From contig NZ_CP063815.1 in assembly GCF_015277895.1 (NCBI RefSeq), forward strand, positions 1,116,001 to 1,180,000: a DNA stretch of 64,000 nucleotides. The letters run 5' to 3'. Position numbers and translations under genes: made by a program. This document shows, one piece after another, positions 8,546 through 17,039 of the stretch (position 1 is the first letter of the stretch; the number at the start of each line of letters is the position of its first letter). The notes beneath the pieces are model-generated. The model had not been told where the DNA came from. It saw only the letters and a list, made by a program, of their open reading frames with translations, and searched no databases. Source of the DNA: Microbacterium abyssi. Lineage in GTDB: Bacteria > Actinomycetota > Actinomycetes > Actinomycetales > Microbacteriaceae.

Positions 8546-9799
8546 ATGCGCCATGATGGAGCCGTGGATCTGCGTCGCCGGGGTACCAACCTTCCGAAGA
8601 TGGGGGACTTCAACCAGTCCGTCATCCTCGAGACGATCCGCCGCTCAGGCGAAGGCCTGAGCAGGACAGAGCTCGTCGACGCCACAGGCCTGTCCGCGCA
8701 GACCGTGACGAACATCACCCGTCGGCTCCTCGACGACGGCATCGTGGAAGAGGCCGGCCGGACGATCCAGGGCCCCGGGAAGCCCCGCACCACGCTGCGA
8801 CTGAACGCGGGCAGCCGACTGTCGATCGGTGTGCACCTCGACCCCGCGGTCATGACGTTCGTGCTGCTCGATCTCGCGGGCACAGTCGTGGGCCGCCGTA
8901 CCCGCCGCACGCCGGCCACCGACGCGCGTCGCATCATCAGCGCGATGGCGGAGACGATCGACACGCTCATCGACCGCTCCGGTGTGTCCCGCGACCTCAT
9001 CACCGGCATCGGCGTTGCGACGCCGGGTCCGCTCGACGCCGAGCGCGGCACCGTGATCGATCCGCCGAAGCTCCATTCCTGGCACCGCGTGCCCCTTCGT
9101 GATGCGCTCGCCGAGGCTACCGGGTTCCGCGTGACGCTCGAGAAGGACACCACGGCGGCCGCCGCAGCAGAACTGTGGACGGGCGACGTGCCGCCGGACG
9201 GATCGTTCCTGTTCGTCTATCTCGGAATCGGCATCGGCGCGGCGCTCGTGCTCGATGGCGAGGTCGTGCGCGGGGCTTCGCGCAACGTCGGCGAGGTGGG
9301 GCACATCATCATCGACCCGGACGGACCCGAATGCGGATGCGGGAAGCGCGGCTGCGTCGAAGTCGTGTGCACTCCTCAGGCGATCGTGGAGCACGCCGAA
9401 CGGGTGGGGGTGTTCGCCGATGACAGGGTCGGCAGCGACCCCGAAGCCGTCGATGAGCGATACAGCGCCCTGTGCGATCTCGCGAACGACGGCGACCACG
9501 CCGCACGCGGGGTGCTCGATGAGTCGGCGGCGCACCTTTCCGTTCTGATCTCCGTGCTCACCAACATGCTCGACGTCGACCGGGTGGTCCTTGGCGGGCC
9601 GTTCTGGTCGCGAGTCTGCGCACGCCACCTCGCGCTGCTGCCTCGGCTGCTCGATCGGCAGAGTGCCACGCGCGCCGTGCGCGACCTGCCGGTCGTCGGG
9701 ACCGTCGTCGGCGACGACGTCGGCGCGATCGGTGCGGGATGCGTCGTGCTCGACGAGGTGCTCTCGCCACGAGCATCCGCTCTCTTCCTCGACTCCTGA
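8546..9799 (+). CDS. ROK-family transcriptional regulator
   Basis: An N-terminal winged helix (about 22-75: FNQSVILETIRRSGEGLSRTELVDATGLSAQTVTNITRRLL) is followed by a ROK sugar-kinase-like domain (about 85-400). The latter contains GIGVATPGPLD and the zinc-site pattern CGCGKRGCVEVVC. ROK repressors usually bind a sugar or sugar phosphate and control nearby carbohydrate genes. The alpha-mannosidase gene 73 bases downstream is the obvious target, with a palindrome in its promoter. The start is uncertain: ATG 8546, or GTG 8564 (VDLRRRGTN), and neither has a convincing ribosome-binding site. The product is 417 or 411 residues. Confidence 0.88.
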   Translation: MRHDGAVDLRRRGTNLPKMGDFNQSVILETIRRSGEGLSRTELVDATGLSAQTVTNITRRLLDDGIVEEAGRTIQGPGKPRTTLRLNAGSRLSIGVHLDPAVMTFVLLDLAGTVVGRRTRRTPATDARRIISAMAETIDTLIDRSGVSRDLITGIGVATPGPLDAERGTVIDPPKLHSWHRVPLRDALAEATGFRVTLEKDTTAAAAAELWTGDVPPDGSFLFVYLGIGIGAALVLDGEVVRGASRNVGEVGHIIIDPDGPECGCGKRGCVEVVCTPQAIVEHAERVGVFADDRVGSDPEAVDERYSALCDLANDGDHAARGVLDESAAHLSVLISVLTNMLDVDRVVLGGPFWSRVCARHLALLPRLLDRQSATRAVRDLPVVGTVVGDDVGAIGAGCVVLDEVLSPRASALFLDS

Positions 9800-9811
9800 G
9801 GACGAGAGGTC

Positions 9812-9842
9812 TTGACAAGGGTAAATCCAATCGATTGACTAT
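9812..9842 (+). promoter_or_regulatory. alpha-mannosidase promoter with embedded palindrome
   Basis: A consensus -35 TTGACA lies at 9812-9817 and a weak -10 (GACTAT, 9837-9842) follows after 19 bases. Between them is the perfect palindrome CAATCGATTG (9828-9837). A repressor bound there would block polymerase. The ROK regulator encoded just upstream is the likely candidate; this is inference. Confidence 0.5.
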
Positions 9843-9872
9843 CTGCAACCCGACGTTGGAGTCCCATGGCGC

Positions 9873-12800
9873 ATGCACGACACAGCCGCACTCACTGAAG
9901 CCCGAGTTCGACGCTTCATCACCGAGCGGTTGCGACCGAATGTGCACCGGGACCTCACGCCAGCTGCTCTGGCGAGTTGGGAAGTGCCGGGGGAGCCGGT
10001 ACCGTTCACCGAAGCTGTGGGTCAGGTCTACGAGCGTTTCGTCGTGGGGACGAGATGGGGGAGGCCGTGGGGGACGACATGGCTGAAGCTGCGGGGAACG
10101 GTACCGGACGCGCCCGGTGCCGAACTGCTGTTCGACCTCGGATTCAACGCCTCCGAGCCGGGATTTCAGGCCGAGGGCACCGTCTACCGCCGTGATGGTT
10201 CGATCGTCAAGGCAGTCGAGCCGCGCAACGCGCATGTGCCGCTCGAAGGAGAGCCGGGCGAGGAGTTCGAGCTCTACCTGGAAGCCGCGGCGAATCCCGA
10301 TGTCGCCGACGGATTCCGCGACTTCCGGCCCACGCCGCTCGGGGCGCTCGACACCGCGGGCGACGAGCCGCTGTACGAGTTCCGGCAGGCCGACATCGCC
10401 GTCAGGGACGTCGAGGTCTGGGAACTGCTGCAGGATGCGGTCGTGCTGTTCGAGCTCATGATGGAGCTGCCTCAGACCGCGCCGCGACGCGCCGAGATCC
10501 TGCGAGCCCTCGAGCGCATGGTCGACGCAACCGATCCTGACGACGTCGCCGGCACGGCGTCGGACGCGCGGACCGAACTCGCCGAGGTGCTCGCGAGCCC
10601 GGCATCCGGCTCGGCGCACCGCGTGCACGCGGTCGGTCACGCCCACATCGATTCGGCCTGGCTGTGGCCGGTGCGCGAGACGCAGCGCAAGGTCGCGCGG
10701 ACGTTCTCGAACGTGCTGTCGCTGCAACAGGAGACGGACTTCGTGTTCGCCGCGTCGTCCGCCCAGCAGTACGCCTGGCTCAAGAAGTACCAGCCGGAGC
10801 TGTTCTCGCGGGTGCGGGAGGCCGTGGCATCGGGCCGGTTCATCCCCGCCGGCGGGATGTGGGTCGAATCCGACACGAACATGCCGGGCGGTGAGGCGCT
10901 GGCGCGACAGTTCGTCCGGGGCAAGCGCTTCTTCATGACGGAGTTCGGCATCGAGCCGCTGGATGTCTGGCTGCCCGACTCCTTCGGCTACTCCGCGGCG
11001 CTGCCGCAGATCGCGCGCGCCGCCGGGTCGCGCTGGATGCTGACGCAGAAGATGTCGTGGAACGAGACGAATCGGATGCCGCACCACACGTTCCTGTGGG
11101 AGGGAATCGACGGGACGCGGATCTTCACGCACTTCCCGCCCGTGGACACCTACAGTGCGCGACTGAGTGGCGCGGAGCTCGCTCATGCCGAGCAGCGGTA
11201 CGCCGAGAAGGGCGCCGCGAACACCTCTCTCGTGCCGTTCGGACACGGCGACGGCGGGGGCGGCCCGAACCGCGAGATGGTAGCCGCAGCGCAGCGACTG
11301 CGCTCGCTGGAGGGCTCGCCGACTGTGACGCTGTCGAGCCCCGCGCAGTTCTTCGAGGCCGCCGAGGCGGAATACGATCGTCCGCCGGTGTGGTCGGGGG
11401 AGATGTACCTCGAGTTCCACCGCGGAACGTACACGTCGCAGGCGCGCACCAAGCGCGGCAACCGCCGCAGCGAGCACGCTCTGCGCGAGGCCGAGTTGTG
11501 GGCGACAGCGGCGGCGCTGCGCGGGGCCGCATACCCCTACGACGAGCTCGAAACGCTATGGGAGACGGTGCTGCTGCAGCAGTTCCACGACATCCTGCCT
11601 GGCAGCTCGATCGGCTGGGTGCACCGAGAGGCTGAGCGTCGGTACGACGAGGTTCTCGCCGCGGTCGAGCAGCTCACGACCCGCGCACTCGGAGAACTCG
11701 TCGGTGACGGTACGAGCGCGCTTGCCGCGAACGCGGGGCCGTACGGTCAATGCGGGACGGCCGCGATGGGCGTCTCCGTCGTCACACCGGCGTCGGAGGC
11801 TCCCGCCGCCGTGATCCGCACGCGGCGCGGGTTCGAACTGACCAACGAGCACCTGTCGGTGCAGCTCGACGAGGCAGGCCTGGTGAGCTCTCTCGTCGTT
11901 CGCGCAACAGGGCGCGAAGCGATCGCACCCGGGCTGGAGGGGAACCTCCTGCAACTGCATCGCGATACGCCGACGCGGTGGGACGCGTGGGACATCGATG
12001 AGCACTATCGTCGTCATGTCGTCGACCTGACCGATGTGGAATCCATCGACCACGTCCCTCATCCCACCGCCGCAGTCGTCTGCGTGGTCCGCAGCCGGGG
12101 GGCAACGCGGATCACGCAGACCTTGACGCTCGGGGCGGGCTCACGGGCCCTCGAGATCGAGACGGCCGTGGACTGGCACGAGCGGCAGAAGCTGCTGAAA
12201 CTCGCGTTCCCGCTCGACGTGCACGCGGATCGTGCGAGCTCGGAGATCCAGTTCGGCCACGTGCAGCGCCCGACGCATGCCAACACGTCGTGGGACATGG
12301 CGCGCTTCGAGACGGTCGCACACCGGTGGGTGCACGTGGGCGAGACCGGGTTCGGCGTCGCGATCGCGAACGACTCCACTTACGGACATGACATCACGCG
12401 CGGGACCCGAGATTGCGGCGGGACGATCACGAACGTGCGCCTGTCGCTGTTGCGGGCGCCCCTGTACCCGGACCCCGAGGCTGATCAGGGCGAGCACACG
12501 TTCCGGGTCAGCATCCGTCCCGATTCGTCGGTCGCGGATGCCGTGCGCGAGGGGTACCGACTGAACCTGCCCGTGCGTGAGATGGTCGGCGCGGGCCCGG
12601 TGGAGCCTCTCGTGACGGTGTCGTCGGATGCCGTGGTGGTCGAAGCCGTCAAGCTCGCGGAGGATCGCGGCGGTGATGTGATCGTGCGACTCTACGAGGC
12701 GCACGGAGGTCGGGCCGCCGCGACGGTGTCGACCTCATTCGCGTTCGACGACGTGATCGAGACAGACCTGCTTGAACGCGAGGTGGATGCCGCGACGGTC

Positions 12801-12884
12801 ATGTCTGCGTCAGGCGAGCATGTGTCTCTGACCCTGCGTCCGTTCCAGCTCGTCACCCTCCGTTTCCGCCGCCCCCGCGGCTGA
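9873..12884 (+). CDS. GH38 alpha-mannosidase
   Basis: The 1003-residue protein contains HAHIDSAWLWP (His256, His258, Asp260), the zinc-binding start of the GH38 catalytic domain. PDSFGYSAALPQ follows with nucleophile Asp369, then the C-terminal beta-sandwich domains typical of the family. It should cleave terminal alpha-linked mannose from glycans. No signal peptide is visible, so it is probably cytoplasmic and acts on imported oligosaccharides. No sugar transporter is adjacent. ATG 9873 was chosen because the protein begins in the expected N-terminal domain and has a promoter about 40 bases upstream. It converges with accE. Confidence 0.93.
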   Translation: MHDTAALTEARVRRFITERLRPNVHRDLTPAALASWEVPGEPVPFTEAVGQVYERFVVGTRWGRPWGTTWLKLRGTVPDAPGAELLFDLGFNASEPGFQAEGTVYRRDGSIVKAVEPRNAHVPLEGEPGEEFELYLEAAANPDVADGFRDFRPTPLGALDTAGDEPLYEFRQADIAVRDVEVWELLQDAVVLFELMMELPQTAPRRAEILRALERMVDATDPDDVAGTASDARTELAEVLASPASGSAHRVHAVGHAHIDSAWLWPVRETQRKVARTFSNVLSLQQETDFVFAASSAQQYAWLKKYQPELFSRVREAVASGRFIPAGGMWVESDTNMPGGEALARQFVRGKRFFMTEFGIEPLDVWLPDSFGYSAALPQIARAAGSRWMLTQKMSWNETNRMPHHTFLWEGIDGTRIFTHFPPVDTYSARLSGAELAHAEQRYAEKGAANTSLVPFGHGDGGGGPNREMVAAAQRLRSLEGSPTVTLSSPAQFFEAAEAEYDRPPVWSGEMYLEFHRGTYTSQARTKRGNRRSEHALREAELWATAAALRGAAYPYDELETLWETVLLQQFHDILPGSSIGWVHREAERRYDEVLAAVEQLTTRALGELVGDGTSALAANAGPYGQCGTAAMGVSVVTPASEAPAAVIRTRRGFELTNEHLSVQLDEAGLVSSLVVRATGREAIAPGLEGNLLQLHRDTPTRWDAWDIDEHYRRHVVDLTDVESIDHVPHPTAAVVCVVRSRGATRITQTLTLGAGSRALEIETAVDWHERQKLLKLAFPLDVHADRASSEIQFGHVQRPTHANTSWDMARFETVAHRWVHVGETGFGVAIANDSTYGHDITRGTRDCGGTITNVRLSLLRAPLYPDPEADQGEHTFRVSIRPDSSVADAVREGYRLNLPVREMVGAGPVEPLVTVSSDAVVVEAVKLAEDRGGDVIVRLYEAHGGRAAATVSTSFAFDDVIETDLLEREVDAATVMSASGEHVSLTLRPFQLVTLRFRRPRG

Positions 12885-12917
12885 GGAGGTGCCGACGGTG
12901 GCTCTCGGGGCGGGTCG

Positions 12918-12973
12918 TTGAGCGAGCGGAGCGAGACGAAACGGGTTGAGCGAGCCGAAGGCGAGTCGAAACC
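12918..12973. repeat. two tandem units of a dispersed TTGAGCGAGC-type repeat
   Basis: Unit 1 (12918-12943) begins TTGAGCGAGCGGAGCGAGAC and ends GAAACG. Unit 2 (12946-12973) begins TTGAGCGAGCCGAAGGCGAG and ends TCGAAACC. They fill most of the 97-base gap between the convergent mannosidase and accE genes. Each unit is partly self-complementary in meaning (GCGAGC...GCGAGT). From memory, such units occur in intergenic gaps of Microbacteriaceae and other actinobacteria; copy number outside this window cannot be checked here. Confidence 0.7.
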
Positions 12974-12981
12974 TCGCCCGT

Positions 12982-13197
12982 TCAGCCCGAGAACCGCCCC
13001 CACGGGATGTCTCGGCGCAGCGGCTTGCGCAGCGGACGCTGAGTCCGCTGCCATGCTGAGACACGCGGCTCTTCGGCGACGGCATCCGCAGCTTCCCGCC
13101 CGTAGGCGTCCGTGACCACCGCGATAAGGGCGGCGAGCTCCTCCTCGTCCGCAGTGCCGCGGACGATCCGGAGTCCGGGAGTGGGCTGATCGATCAC
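12982..13197 (-). CDS. accE: acyl-CoA carboxylase epsilon subunit
   Basis: A 71-residue protein with the family pattern: an N-terminal [20 protein letters not shown] and a C-terminal basic, tryptophan-containing tail ([19 protein letters not shown]). Actinobacterial epsilon subunits bind the alpha and beta subunits and stimulate the carboxylase. Its ATG at 13197 overlaps the beta subunit stop as ATGA, so translation is coupled. Confidence 0.9.
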   Translation of the reverse strand: MIDQPTPGLRIVRGTADEEELAALIAVVTDAYGREAADAVAEEPRVSAWQRTQRPLRKPLRRDIPWGRFSG

Positions 13198-14780
13198 AGC
13201 GGGATGTTCCCGTGCTTCTTCGGGGGCAGCTCCGCACGCTTGCCGCGCAGGGAGCGCAGCGCCTTCGCGATCGAGACGCGCGTGTTGGCCGGTTCGATCA
13301 CGCCGTCGATCTCACCGCGCTCGGCGGCGAGGAACGGCGAGGTGACGCTGTAGGTGTACTCGTTGGCGAGGCGGGTGCGGACGGCGGCGACATCCTCGCC
13401 GGCCTCCTCGGCGCGCTTGATCTCGTTGCGGTACAGGATGTTGACGGCGCCCTGCCCACCCATGACCGCGACCTCTGCGGTGGGCCAGGCGAGGTTGACG
13501 TCGGCGCCGAGCTGCTTGGAGCCCATCACGATATACGCGCCGCCGTACGCTTTGCGCAGAATCACCGTGACCAGCGGAACCGTCGCCTCGGCATAGGCGT
13601 AGATGAGCTTGGCGCCGCGGCGGATCACGCCGGTCCACTCCTGGTCGGTTCCGGGCAGGTAGCCCGGCACGTCGACGAGAGTGACGATCGGGATCGAGAA
13701 CGCGTCGCAGAAGCGCACGAAGCGGCTGGCCTTCTCGCCGGCCTCGATGTTCAGCGTGCCTGCCATCTGCGAGGGCTGGTTCGCGATGATGCCGACCGAG
13801 CGGCCCTCGATGCGACCGAAGCCGACGACGATGTTCGGGGCGAACAGCGGCTGCACCTCGAGGAAGTCATCGTCGATCACGTGGTCGATGACCGTGTGGA
13901 TGTCGTAGGGCTGGTTCGCGGAGTCGGGGATGATCGTGTTCAGTGTGCGATCGGCATCCGTGGTCTCCCACTCGAAGTCGCTCTCGTAACCCGGGATCTC
14001 CGCCATGTTGTTGTCCGGCAGGAAGCCGAGCAGAGTGCGGGCGTAGTCGAGCGCGTCGTCTTCGTCCTCGGCCAGGTAATGGGCGACGCCGGAGCGCGTG
14101 TTGTGGGTGAGAGCGCCGCCGAGCTCCTCCATGCCGACATCCTCGCCCGTGACGGTCTTGATGACGTCGGGGCCGGTGACGAACATCTGGCTGGTCTTGT
14201 CGACCATGATCACGAAGTCGGTGAGCGCCGGGCCGTAGACGGCGCCGCCGGCGGCCGGGCCCATGATGATCGAGATCTGCGGGATGACGCCGGAGGATCG
14301 GGTGTTCAGACGGAAGATCTCGCCGTACTTGCTGAGCGCGAGCACGCCCTCCTGGATGCGGGCGCCGCCGGAGTCGAGGATGCCGATGATGGGCATGCCG
14401 CTGGTGAGGGCGAACTCCATGATCTTGATGATCTTGTCGCCGGCGACCTCGCCGAGCGAGCCGCCGAACGTGGTGAAGTCCTGCGAGTAGACGGCGACGG
14501 TGCGACCGTGGATCGTGCCGATGCCGGTGACGACGGAGTCGCCGTAGGGACGATTGCGGTCCATTCCGAACGACGTGGTGCGATGGCGGACGTACTCGTC
14601 GAATTCGACGAAGCTGCCGGAGTCGACGAGCAGCTCGATGCGCTCGCGGGCCGTCATCTTGCCCTTGGCGTGCTGCTTCTCCCGCGCGATCTTCTCGGGC
14701 TCGGTGACCGCCTCATCGAAGCGGGAGCGGAGGTCGGCTATCTTGCCGGCGGTCGTGGAGAGGTCAGGGATGTCCGTCAC
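13194..14780 (-). CDS. accD: acyl-CoA (propionyl/acetyl-CoA) carboxylase beta subunit
   Basis: This carboxyltransferase moves the carboxyl group from biotin to acetyl- or propionyl-CoA. The 528-residue protein shows the two crotonase-like halves of the family: [17 protein letters not shown] and [10 protein letters not shown] with [16 protein letters not shown] in the N half, and [13 protein letters not shown] and [14 protein letters not shown] in the C half. It is most like the actinobacterial AccD5/PccB group. I chose GTG 14780 (VTDIPDLST) over an upstream ATG because of homolog length and TAGGGT at 14793-14788, 7 bases upstream. It forms an operon with accE. Confidence 0.94.
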   Translation of the reverse strand: MTDIPDLSTTAGKIADLRSRFDEAVTEPEKIAREKQHAKGKMTARERIELLVDSGSFVEFDEYVRHRTTSFGMDRNRPYGDSVVTGIGTIHGRTVAVYSQDFTTFGGSLGEVAGDKIIKIMEFALTSGMPIIGILDSGGARIQEGVLALSKYGEIFRLNTRSSGVIPQISIIMGPAAGGAVYGPALTDFVIMVDKTSQMFVTGPDVIKTVTGEDVGMEELGGALTHNTRSGVAHYLAEDEDDALDYARTLLGFLPDNNMAEIPGYESDFEWETTDADRTLNTIIPDSANQPYDIHTVIDHVIDDDFLEVQPLFAPNIVVGFGRIEGRSVGIIANQPSQMAGTLNIEAGEKASRFVRFCDAFSIPIVTLVDVPGYLPGTDQEWTGVIRRGAKLIYAYAEATVPLVTVILRKAYGGAYIVMGSKQLGADVNLAWPTAEVAVMGGQGAVNILYRNEIKRAEEAGEDVAAVRTRLANEYTYSVTSPFLAAERGEIDGVIEPANTRVSIAKALRSLRGKRAELPPKKHGNIPL

Positions 14781-14892
14781 GGATTCCACCCTAGTAGCGG
14801 TGCGACCTGCGGCGTTGGATGCCTCGCACAACGGAGGGCGGGTTCCTTTGGCGGTTCGCGCGCGGTCGGCTCAGGCCCTCGTATTCCAATTT

Positions 14893-14916
14893 GTAGAAGA
14901 TCGGTGAATCTTCTAC
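14893..14916. promoter_or_regulatory. inverted repeat operator candidate upstream of isocitrate lyase
   Basis: Perfect 9-bp arms GTAGAAGAT (14893-14901) and ATCTTCTAC (14908-14916) flank a 6-base spacer. This is AT-rich compared with its surroundings, and it is flanked by TTCCAATTT and GTGGAATTG. It lies 81-104 bases upstream of the aceA ATG and about 113 bases upstream of the accD start, so it could serve either divergent gene. It does not match the corynebacterial RamB motif that I know. Confidence 0.5.
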
Positions 14917-14996
14917 GTGGAATTGTGGGGAAGACGGTGTTTTCTTGGCGCAAGGTGGATGCAATGCGACTCAGCCACCACCGCAAAGGAATCAGG

Positions 14997-16592
14997 ATGA
15001 CTGCCTACCAAGACGACATCGACGCCGTTCAGACGCTCAAGGAGCAGAGCGGCTCCAGCTGGGATGCGATCAACCCGGAGCACGTCGCCCGCATGCGGGC
15101 GCAGAACCGCTTCCGGACCGGACTCGAGATCGCCCAGTACACGGCCGACATCATGCGCCGCGACATGACGGAGTACGACGGGGACTCTTCGCTGTACACG
15201 CAGTCGCTCGGCGTCTGGCACGGCTTCATCGGCCAGCAGAAGCTCATCTCGATCAAGAAGCACCTGAAGACGACCAACAAGCGCTACCTCTACCTGTCGG
15301 GGTGGATGGTCGCCGCGCTCCGCTCGGAGTTCGGGCCGCTGCCCGACCAGTCGATGCACGAGAAGACGTCGGTGCCCGCGCTCATCGAGGAGCTCTACAC
15401 GTTCCTGCGTCAGGCCGATGCCCGCGAGCTCGATCTGCTCTTCACCGAGCTCGACGACGCCCGCGTGGCCGGCGACGAGACGGCGGTGGAGTTCATCCAG
15501 TCGCAGATCGACAACTACGAGACCCACGTCGTACCGATCATCGCCGACATCGACGCCGGTTTCGGCAACCCCGAGGCCACCTACCTGCTCGCCAAGAAGA
15601 TGATCGAGGCGGGTGCCTGTGCCATCCAGATCGAGAACCAGGTCTCGGACGAGAAGCAGTGCGGCCACCAGGACGGCAAGGTCACGGTTCCGCATGAGGA
15701 CTTCATCGCGAAGCTCGCCGCCGTGCGGTACGCGTTCCTCGAGCTCGGCATCGACAACGGCGTGATCGTCGCCCGCACCGACTCGCTCGGCGCGGGACTG
15801 ACGCAGAAGCTCGCCGTGACTCACGAGCCGGGCGACCTCGGCGACCAGTACAACTCGTTCCTCGACGTCGAGGAGATCTCCGAGGACGAGCTCGGCAACG
15901 GCGACGTCGTCATCAAACGCGACGGCAAGCTCCTGCGCCCCAAGCGTCTCGCGAGCAATCTGTTCCAGTTCCGTGCCGGCACCGGCGAGGCCCGTTGCGT
16001 GCTCGACAGCATCACGTCGCTGCAGAACGGCGCTGACCTGCTGTGGATCGAGACCGAGAAGCCGCACGTCGCGCAGATCGCCGGGATGATGAACGAGGTG
16101 CGCAAGGTCATCCCGAACGCGAAGCTCGTCTACAACAACAGCCCGTCGTTCAACTGGACCCTCAACTTCCGCCAGCAGGCCTACGACCGGTTCGCGGAGG
16201 AGGGCAGGGATGTCTCGGCCTACGAGCGCGCCGAGCTCATGAGCGTCGACTACGACGGCACCGAGCTCGCCCAGGTCGCTGACGAGATGATCCGCTCGTT
16301 CCAGCGCGACGGTTCCGCGCAGGCCGGGATCTTCCATCACCTCATCACGCTGCCGACGTACCACACGGCCGCTCTGTCGACGGATGACCTCGCCAAGGGC
16401 TACTTCGGAGACGAAGGAATGCTCGCCTACGTGCAGGGTGTCCAGCGCCGTGAGATCCGTGAGGGGATCGCGACGGTCAAGCACCAGAACATGGCCGGCA
16501 GCGACATCGGCGACAACCACAAGGAGTACTTCGCCGGTGACGCAGCCCTCAAGGCAGGCGGCAAGGACAACACGATGAACCAGTTCAGCTGA
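14997..16592 (+). CDS. aceA: isocitrate lyase (long form)
   Basis: It cleaves isocitrate to glyoxylate and succinate for growth on acetate or fatty acids through the glyoxylate shunt. The 531-residue protein has KQCGH with catalytic Cys222 (usual motif KKCGH), IADIDAGFGNPEATY for metal binding, and YNNSPSFNW near the C-terminal half. It is longer than the E. coli enzyme (434 residues) and belongs with long AceA-type forms. ATG 14997 has AAGGAATCAGG upstream as ribosome-binding site. Malate synthase is not in the window. A 9-bp inverted repeat upstream is the probable control site. Confidence 0.95.
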   Translation: MTAYQDDIDAVQTLKEQSGSSWDAINPEHVARMRAQNRFRTGLEIAQYTADIMRRDMTEYDGDSSLYTQSLGVWHGFIGQQKLISIKKHLKTTNKRYLYLSGWMVAALRSEFGPLPDQSMHEKTSVPALIEELYTFLRQADARELDLLFTELDDARVAGDETAVEFIQSQIDNYETHVVPIIADIDAGFGNPEATYLLAKKMIEAGACAIQIENQVSDEKQCGHQDGKVTVPHEDFIAKLAAVRYAFLELGIDNGVIVARTDSLGAGLTQKLAVTHEPGDLGDQYNSFLDVEEISEDELGNGDVVIKRDGKLLRPKRLASNLFQFRAGTGEARCVLDSITSLQNGADLLWIETEKPHVAQIAGMMNEVRKVIPNAKLVYNNSPSFNWTLNFRQQAYDRFAEEGRDVSAYERAELMSVDYDGTELAQVADEMIRSFQRDGSAQAGIFHHLITLPTYHTAALSTDDLAKGYFGDEGMLAYVQGVQRREIREGIATVKHQNMAGSDIGDNHKEYFAGDAALKAGGKDNTMNQFS

Positions 16593-16609
16593 GTCCAGCC
16601 AGATGACGA

Positions 16610-16642
16610 AGGAGCGTCTCGGCCATGGGCCGGGGCGCTCCT
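16610..16642. terminator. stem-loop between convergent aceA and a hypothetical gene
   Basis: AGGAGCG (16610-16616) pairs with CGCTCCT (16636-16642), and CGGCC/GGCCG pairs form an inner stem. It lies 18 bases after the aceA stop and can serve both strands. Confidence 0.65.
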
Positions 16643-16661
16643 GACCTGTGTGCGAGCGGAC

Positions 16662-16964
16662 TCACACGACGAACCTCCAGACGTACTCGAGCCCGTCAGC
16701 GGGGCGGAACCACGCGATCGTGACGACCACGTCATCCACTTCAGCGGCGCACAGACACAGTTCGATGTCTTCCGAGGGCAGAACTTGACCCCACAGCTGC
16801 GTCCTCTCGCCGCTCCGGTCGTCACGGAAGACGCGCACGAAGTCGGCGCTCTCCGCACTGCCGTTGACGAGGACGGGATGGCGGGGATCCGTGCGACGGA
16901 CGAACCACGGCACGCGATACGCGACGGGCGGAGGAGTCTCGGACGGATCGATGGGGCGCAGCAT
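16662..16964 (-). CDS. small conserved hypothetical protein
   Basis: A 100-residue protein beginning MLRPIDPSETPPPVAYRVPW, rich in aromatic residues, with no membrane segment. I do not recognise a domain. An upstream in-frame GTG (16973) exists, but TACCGT at 16977-16972 ends 7 bases before ATG 16964, which fits the leaderless pattern of this window and favours the shorter form. It stands alone between aceA (convergent) and the next minus-strand gene. Confidence 0.6.
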   Translation of the reverse strand: MLRPIDPSETPPPVAYRVPWFVRRTDPRHPVLVNGSAESADFVRVFRDDRSGERTQLWGQVLPSEDIELCLCAAEVDDVVVTIAWFRPADGLEYVWRFVV

Positions 16965-17039
16965 GCGTGCCACGGTAGGAACGACCGCCGACGCCCGGCA
17001 GCGGCTCTCGGGAACGTACTCGCGAACAGGGGAGAAGCG

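Noticed and set aside
9558..11477. 639-codon open frame antisense to the alpha-mannosidase gene
   Set aside because: High-GC sequence leaves long open antisense frames. The product is Arg/His-rich without domain motifs, while the plus strand encodes a complete GH38 enzyme with catalytic residues.
12885..12981. CRISPR-like array in the repeated sequence
   Set aside because: There are only two adjoining units of unequal length with no spacers; it is a dispersed repeat.
13212..16592. Very long frame fusing an N-terminal extension to isocitrate lyase
   Set aside because: The extension is antisense to accD, and ATG 14997 has a ribosome-binding site and matches the family N-terminus.
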